Below, piece after piece: positions 57,835 through 64,000 of a stretch of DNA of 64,000 bases. The translations under genes were made by a program, and so were the position numbers. Below the pieces are notes generated by a model. That model searched no databases. It was not told the DNA's origin and worked only from the letters and a program-made list of their open reading frames with translations. The stretch spans positions 44,410,727 through 44,474,726 of the forward strand of contig OZ022259.1 in NCBI GenBank assembly GCA_963978905.1, written 5' to 3'. Numbering within the stretch: position 1 is the first letter of the stretch; every line of letters begins with the position of its first letter. Origin of the DNA: Trichostrongylus colubriformis (lineage: Eukaryota; Nematoda; Chromadorea; Rhabditida; Trichostrongylidae).

Positions 57835-60800
57835 AATGAACCATAAAAGGCGCAGGGCGGAAGGGGCGTTGTACATATGTATGAAAAGACGGTGGGAGGA
57901 CAACTTGTCGCATTCGAACGTCAACATGGTTCTACATAAGCCACTCGGCAGCAACACTACCAAAAATATCAGAGTACATGTATGACAGACATCAATCACT
58001 GTTCAATATTCGTGAAAAGGTAAGTTGTTACAGTTCGACAGCGGCGAGGTTGCCCCCCCCCCTTCACTAACATAATAGTTGGATGAGATCAAAATCGAAA
58101 GAAGTGGTGAGGATCAACGAAGAGCAACAAAAACAAAGAGAAGTAAAAGACACTCAAGAATTTTTCAAATGAGGATTTTCACAGTTTTTCTTCCGCTTTT
58201 CTCCCCTCTTTATTGCGGTGAGGTTACACTCCTACCCTTTAGGGAAGGCAAGCTCAATTTACGTAAAGAAGGTGGGGAGAAATTCTCAGGAGACATGTCC
58301 AGTCACTCTGAATCGTTCTCCATGCCTTAATTGAAGCAAAAAATGCGCAATGAGCGAGGGGATAGAGAAGCTTGGAGTGGGTTTCCACCTAACCAAGCCT
58401 TGAGGAGGTCATGCAATAATAATGCTTCGTATGTTAAAGACGGCTTTCCCGCCCAGAACCTCTTCAACTACAAACCAGGTTTCTGTCCCTCCAGCCCCAA
58501 GAAGGTTTCCCATTTTAAGCAGATATTTTTCCAATAAAATTCGCTTTGCAGTTCCTACTATCCATCGTTTATTCAAATAATCACCTTGGACCTTTCTGCC
58601 TCTTCCAGGAATTTCTGCTCATATAATAAATAAAGCGTGATCAGTTGAAGGCTTTCTTTCTCCCGTACTTTCTTACCTTCCAGTTGCATAAAACGGATCC
58701 GAATCATTGATGTGGAAGAAAGAATCCAGCATGCGTTCTTAAAGTCAAGCTTGATCACCAGGCGGAGTGTAGAACTCGAATTCATTATGTAAGGAAGACT
58801 GCACAATCCGCAACGGGACTGACATCATAAAACTATGTAAGCTGCTGTAAGCTTTGAGAGAGGAAACTACAGCTTGGCATAGTGGAACGAGCTATGAGAT
58901 GAGAAGACCATTTCTCACTAATGCCCAACAATCTTCTTGACTAAATGAGTTGTTTCACCTTACCCAACGCTTCTTTCCACTTCAATGCAGACAGAAGCCG
59001 ATACTGCCCAATTATCCTACCACTTCGACCCCATAGCCTCACATATTTCTGAGGAGCTCAATTCAATAAAAATGTTTGCCACTGGAGCGCTGACAACAGG
59101 CTAGCACTCCAGTGGCAATCACGAAAGACACGATACTATTTACCGAAAGCTACGGATTTATTGAGTTTCCCTCAGCTTATACTCAAGGGTGGGAGGTGGT
59201 GTAAGTACCTGGCATAGGACCGAAGAACTCCAAAATGGGCAAGTCACTTTTAACAATTTTGTACTTGCCGTATGTCGAGACCGGCGCGGCTAGCGGTGTA
59301 TGTCGCTGCATCAGGTGGTCCAACCGCCACCGGACTGCGGCAGAACGTGGGTATTAGAGTGGTCCACACCCTATGCGGGTATCTGTCGCGATGCAGAGAG
59401 AATGCTGATTAAAGTCTGCGCGGGCCCCTACTGACCTGCATCTAAACCACTTAGTGACAAACAGCCAATAAAGATAGTTAGACCGATGTGTGATTATTGC
59501 TACACTACAGAACAATAGAATATACTACCGGTTTATGAGGACTACAAATAATGCTATTAAACAGAAATATATTATGATATGCAAAGAGAAGATGAGGAGA
59601 CCAAATAAATGAGGAATAAGTGATACAACTACTATTTTATAAATAAGTGACTGAGTGGGGACTGGCTGATCTGAAGGTGACGAGGGAATTTCGGGGCGAG
59701 GTGAGAATGATAGCATGTCCGGTCCACCAGGCTAAGTGAAGAGGTTCTTGACGTAGATATCCCCTTTGAGGGGACAATATCTTCAGACGACTGGTATTGA
59801 TAGATGTTGAGGAGGCAACCGCTGCGCACTACAACAGAAAACGGCGACTGACTTGACTTGGCGGGAGCCGGGCGGATATACTTTCCCACGCTCCACGTGG
59901 CTGTAACCATTCACGATAGGCGTTGAGCCATGATGTTTGAATGACGGACCTAGCCCAAGCGCGGTTCCCTTCCGGCGCATGCTTAATACCCAGGGAAGGT
60001 CGTACGCAAGTCACGCCTCCCACACAAAAAATTCTTAACACTGAGTTGCTGTCCGTGCTTGATTCCCATAGCTTCCCCGAAGAAGTCAACGAACAAAAAC
60101 GGTAAAGCATACGAAAGAGACAAAGCGTCGAACTCTCATAAAAGCTTGTTTGTAATACAAGTTCAGTGGAAAGACCGATAGTGATGAAAATTGGAATGAC
60201 AATGAACGGCAATGGGCACAGAACTACCGATCTCCCAAAAATAAATTCAGACAGCCCATCCACAAACTGAAATAGAACGTGAAATATTAGACTTATAGAG
60301 AAGTATACTGCCTCTTCTCACAGTAACCGACAGATCTCGCCAATCGTTCTTCAACACAATCCAATCGCAATTCAGTTTGAATCCGAGTCACCAACGAGGT
60401 TGGTGCTTCTATCAGCACGAGTTCACCGCTGGTCATTGCATTGCATAAAAATGAATCCGTGTAGTGACTTCCTTCTCTTCTTTTTGTCTTCCCTAGAAGT
60501 AACTATTCGTTAAGTTCAAAGAATTTGTACCAAATGCGAAGAATTGTCCTTGAACGCAAAATACTCAACCTATTTTTTCCCTGGTGATCCAGTGGCTGTC
60601 TTCTCCCAATTGATTACCCGCTTCTGGGTTACCAGTCGACGTGTTCGTTTGTGGTTATAGACCAGCTCCGATTACAGTGGAGAATGGAATAACTTCTTTG
60701 CTCGGTCACTGAGCTATACTGACTCCAGCTGCCCAGATCGTTTGCTATCGTCTAACTCCTTTGGAGCCTTCGGGGCGTGACGACGAGGTCGTCTTGATCT

Positions 60801-61190
60801 TGGGTGGTCTGGTCAAGGATAGATGCCACCCTGATCGCGCGCGAGAAGGGGGATAAAGACCCGACGTGAGCAAGAAGAAGGTTTTTCTCGCCTTCACTTT
60901 TATTGATTAGTTCGGTTATACAACGGGTTACACCAAAATCACAAGTTTCAGGGTTCGAGTTGTAATAAATTATTTAGATATTGTGTAGAAGAGCAGTAGT
61001 ACGATGCGAAATTGGTGGTCTCGAGTCGAGTTACAACTATATTAACATAAGTTATCACGACACTGAACCACATTATTGTGCATCGACTAAACTACGAATC
61101 CAGGCTGAAGCAGTGAGTTTGAAGAATTCGAGTTTTTGGAATTCGAGTATTTTGGAACCATTCGAGTTTGGGTTTTTTCCATTCATTTTG
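57835..61190. other. Long stretch without an assigned gene
   Basis: 59,280-59,440 and 59,850-60,010 are GC-rich islands of unknown nature. TGCATAAAAATGAATC and flanks at 60,445 also occur at 22,128. 60,720-60,880 is GC-rich and might be part of an LTR upstream of the gag-like frame at 61.3 kb. Frames of 60-144 codons lack splice or motif support. Confidence 0.3.
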
Positions 61191-61298
61191 ATTTGAGTCG
61201 CGTAGCAAATAGGGCTATTGTTCGTGGTCGGTAGAGTAGCGAACTTTGGGAGGAAAAGATTCATTTTTTCCATAATTTTAAAGGTTCATAAGCAAATC

Positions 61299-61510
61299 AT
61301 GTCAGCTCAAATTCCCTCATACAAACGCCAACTTACTCAGTCAGTCAACAAGTTAAACACACTTTTACAACAGTATAAAAAGGAAAGCGTTGAATCACTA
61401 CGAGTCACTGATGATCAACCCCATATTGATTGCCAAAGTGCCCGCATAGAGGAGGCTATAGGGGCAATTCAGACCTGCACCCAGGGCACTCCCAGGTGTC
61501 GAGGAAAATG
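61299..61510 (+). pseudogene. gag-like N-terminal fragment, possibly BEL/Pao type
   Basis: An ATG at 61,299 opens MSAQIPSYKRQLTQSVNKL, NTLLQQYKKE and ARIEEAIGAIQTCTQ. A charged helical start of this kind is common in nematode BEL/Pao gag proteins. The frame runs on into C-tract sequence (61,527-61,570) without further recognisable content. No RT, integrase or LTR was identified nearby. Confidence 0.4.
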
Positions 61511-61842
61511 GCCGCTTCAGTGCGACCCCCCCCCCCCTCTTCGGGTCTCAAATGCGACCCCCCCCCCTACTGGCTTCCACAGCACCGCAAGATTGTATGA
61601 TTGCTATATTTCATGTTTTGTGTAGTTGTATTGATTTCTTTTGTAATAAATGTTACAGTACAAATATTGCGAACATTTATTTTTCCCTTAGGCACAGTAA
61701 AAGGTAATCGAAGAAGTACAAACCAAAAAAATTACAATTTCACACATTAAATCCTATTAAATCGAACACGAAATATAAAGAAAACAAAAAAATCTTTCTT
61801 TCTGAAACTTCTCTCGTTTTACTCGGGTACTTCTTCAACGCA

Positions 61843-62363
61843 CCTAAAAAATGCAAAACCAAACATATATAGATAAAGTAAAAGACGAAAATGTATAAAA
61901 AGAGCATTACAAGAATAAGTGAACAATATTAAACATCAAGAATGAAAAGAAAACAACAAACCTCGTTTCCTGAACGCCTTCCCTCGATTTAATCGGCCAC
62001 TTCTTCAACGGACCTGAAAAAAGCAAAATCAAACATATATAGGTAAAGCAAAACGCGAAAATGTAAGAAAAAGAGTAACATAAGAATAAGTGAACAATAT
62101 TAAACATGAAGAATGAAAAGGAAACAACAGACCTCATTTTCTGAAAAAAAAGCAACATACCTTCCTGCGGGAGGCGTTTGGATTTCACGATGAAGAATAC
62201 CTGAAAAAAGGACATGAAATGAGCATTAGAAACATTTAAACATAAAGCATAATGGAAACTATACGACTATATATGAAAAATATTCAATATACATAACAAA
62301 TTCTGAAAAAAAAGCAACATACCTTGATGCGATCAACGGGACGGCTTCGACTATTGACGAAAT
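61843..62363 (-). CDS. Array of short exon-like units, unknown product
   Basis: On the minus strand four related units at intervals of 163, 187 and 170 bp each present a pyrimidine tract and acceptor, then a 40-52 bp exon. The first three also have a donor. Exon spans are 62,363-62,323 (GTATGT donor), 62,200-62,161 (GTATGT) and 62,013-61,962 (GTTTGT). The fourth starts at 61,843 after TTTTTTAG. One frame stays open across all junctions: FVNSRSRPVDRIK, VFFIVKSKRLPQE, GPLKKWPIKSREGVQET and RCVEEVPE with a stop in the fourth exon. Intron-like gaps are 118-147 bp. The product would be small and basic. It may instead be a tandem repeat whose sequence merely resembles splice sites. Expression is unknown. 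Confidence 0.35.
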
Positions 62364-62589
62364 CTGAAAAAAACACATGTAAACAAACATTAAACACATT
62401 TAAACATAAGGCACAACGAAACATGAGCATAAAAACATAAAAACATAAAACATAACAGAGCAAAACATGAAAAATACCTATTAAAAATTCAAAAACTTGA
62501 AATTCGCGGTAACATTAGAAGCGCTGCGGTTGCGTCGCGGCGTGCGAACCTGGAGCGCGCTAATCGACAAAAATGGCTGAAAATCGCGA

Positions 62590-62940
62590 AAGTAGACCTT
62601 GTTTGAACGACCATAACTTTCCTCATATTCTATGATTTGGGACTTCAGGTGTTTTTTAGAAAGAGCTAGGTTTGCTCTTTCTAATGACTACTTTGGTTGC
62701 CTCAAGTATTCAGAAATGAGAGAGGAATGCGAGTCGAGGATTAGTCGAGGAAAATGAAAATTGCATGCGGGTTTTTTGGCTTCTAACAGTTATAACTTTT
62801 TTTTGTGCTGCATGTTTTGCAATCCCAGTTGTTTTTCTGAAACTAGAGACTTCGTTCTTTCCAACGCGCCCTCAAACTCCTTTGTACGTTGCCTAGTTCT
62901 TGAGAAACGTGAGTCGAGGAAATGTCGAGGAAAATTTTTT
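62590..62940 (+). repeat. Imperfect tandem repeat, unit about 180 bp
   Basis: Two diverged copies share ATAACTTT, TTTTTCTGAAA-like and GAGTCGAGGA...GTCGAGGAAAA blocks, the second ending near 62,938. Class unknown. Confidence 0.45.
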
Positions 62941-63459
62941 TGCCATCAAGAGCGTGACAGCGTCGCACAGAGAGCGTTCAAAACCTCCTCAAAAGCAGAC
63001 TCATACTTTCTAAAGAATTTTGCTGGTAGCAGTGCAGTAAAACCAACACCTTAGCGTTCTCCATCCTTGCTCTGGGTATGCGCCATGCCTCCTACTTTCG
63101 CAGTAGATGTGATTGGAAGGGCAGTAGATGTAACTAGAAGGGTGGTTGGTCTAGTAAGATCATCTCGTGACGCTATCAGATAGGACATACACTTCTGGCT
63201 TCGCTTAAGGGATCCGCCATGCACTGGGCTCCTGCTACGAGTTGCAGATATCATTGAAAGGGTGTTTCACGGTGCGAGTGATCAGTGAATACTCTTTGAA
63301 TGTTCAATGTTCTAGTGAACAACGAATACATAAGTGCACTTCCCTGTGAACACAGTAGCGTTCTCCTCTCCACATTTCGCCTTTTTTTCGCCGGTGACAA
63401 AGTGCATGAACAGCGCAGCGCTGCATTGTCCCTGCACTTTATCATCGATAGCCGCCATT

Positions 63460-63500
63460 CCCACATATAAAAGGGCTCGCATATAAAAGAGCTCGCTCTG
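63460..63500 (+). promoter_or_regulatory. Tandem TATA motifs upstream of the hAT exons
   Basis: ATATAAAAGGGCTCGC and ATATAAAAGAGCTCGC lie in tandem (TATAAAAG near 63,466 and 63,483). They are about 165-180 bp upstream of the first recognised hAT exon, in the correct orientation. They could be the core promoter of that gene or part of an LTR. Confidence 0.4.
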
Positions 63501-63647
63501 TCATATGCTTAGTGTGGCCGTATTCTTACTTGCTTTCTTTCTCTTTGGTCTTTGTTAACTTGATAAAGACATCTAGTGAAACCAACTTATGTTGATGTCA
63601 TAAGTTACTGCCTTATCCATCAACTTATCAATTTACTTCATTTGCAG

Positions 63648-63952
63648 ATCCCATTGCAAAGAATTGTTACAAATGCTTGGAAATTGCTACAAAGAATGGC
63701 CATTTTGGCGGGCCAAACGCTGCTCGACAACGGAGACGCATTAAGGATACCTCACGTAGTTATTCAGGTAAAATAATATTCACTATTAATAATTTCGGAG
63801 ACTGATTTCCTTCTTTGCAGGCCATCAAGTGTATACTTGTCATCCCTGCCAGCAATGCCGATCCTGAACGCAGTTTTTTAACAGCCATTAGGCTCAGAAG
63901 AGGTGAAAGGAGCAGATTAGGAGCTGAAACCTCAGATAGGCTGATGAGGTGA
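63648..63952 (+). CDS. hAT-type transposase, last two exons
   Basis: Exon 63,648-63,767 (acceptor TTTGCAG, donor CAG|GTAAAA) and exon 63,821 to the stop at 63,950-63,952 (acceptor TTCTTTGCAG) join in phase 0 across a 53 bp intron. The second exon reads IKCILVIPASNADPERSF, TAIRLRRGERSRLGAE and TSDRLMR, then TGA. This is the C-terminal dimerisation region of hAT transposases, which carry P-(A/V)-(S/T)-x-A-x-x-E-R-x-F-S. A leucine in F-L replaces the usual S. No stop or shift is seen in either exon. Catalytic residues and the DNA-binding finger would lie upstream and were not found. Either an element remnant or a host gene of hAT origin. Confidence 0.65.
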
Positions 63953-64000
63953 GCTTTACCAAAGCCTAATGAGGTCAGCTTTACCAAATTTTAGCGCTCC

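Noticed and set aside
59280..59440. Structured RNA (snRNA, 5S or SL RNA)
   Set aside because: GC-rich and suggestive, but no 5S, spliced-leader or Sm-site sequence could be matched.
61527..61570. Functional C-tract
   Set aside because: Simple mononucleotide runs. The frame through them (proline stretches) is probably an artefact.

Overview
This 64 kb window is eukaryotic and very probably from a nematode; a strongylid such as a hookworm fits best. Three things point there: the mix of RTE-type, CR1-like, Penelope-like, Gypsy, Tc3-like, mariner and hAT remnants; short exons with TTTCAG-type acceptors scattered through long introns; and an M13 (neprilysin-like) peptidase fragment. The species is inference, because no rRNA, telomere or clean housekeeping gene is present. 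There is no operon and no complete intact host gene. Most lines of reading frame are debris of mobile elements.

Layout: 1-2.3 kb, end of an RTE-type LINE (copy A). 2.8-6.5 kb, a tRNA-like SINE and decayed pieces of a second LINE lineage. 7.8-9.0 kb, weak exon candidates. 9.8-11.9 kb, a CR1-like LINE on the minus strand. 12.1-15.5 kb, RTE copy B. 16-21 kb, mostly non-coding, with a SINE and a few minus-strand exon candidates. 21.2-23.8 kb, two inverted-repeat structures. 24-28.6 kb, three minus-strand exons assigned to an M13 peptidase gene, with a 1.5 kb tandem duplication in the intron. 29.9-32.1 kb and 36.7-38.4 kb, copies of an unclassified dispersed repeat called 'family R' here. It has a GTCTGTC-rich head followed by about 146 bp tandem subrepeats. 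33.8-35.4 kb, a Tc3-like transposase remnant interrupted at a TA by a deleted mariner. 39.4-43.8 kb, a decayed Gypsy retrotransposon. 44.6-46.3 kb, nested foldback elements. 47.1-53.3 kb, a large palindrome of two inverted family-R copies carrying two datable insertions. 54.0-56.0 kb, two different Penelope-like GIY-YIG fragments. 56-61 kb, sparse. 61.3-62.6 kb, a gag-like fragment and an array of short exon-like units. 63.5 kb to the end, tandem TATA motifs and the 3' exons of a hAT-type transposase.

The most informative structure is the palindrome at 47,618-52,753. Removing a tRNA-SINE dimer (TSD of 11-12 bp) from its left arm and a twin-primed RTE copy (TSD of 10 bp) from its right arm leaves arms of about 887 and 882 bp. 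Each arm preserves the empty site of the other's insertion. I did not find a coherent new multi-gene system. The novelty candidates are the family-R/foldback repeats and the short-exon array at 61.8-62.4 kb.
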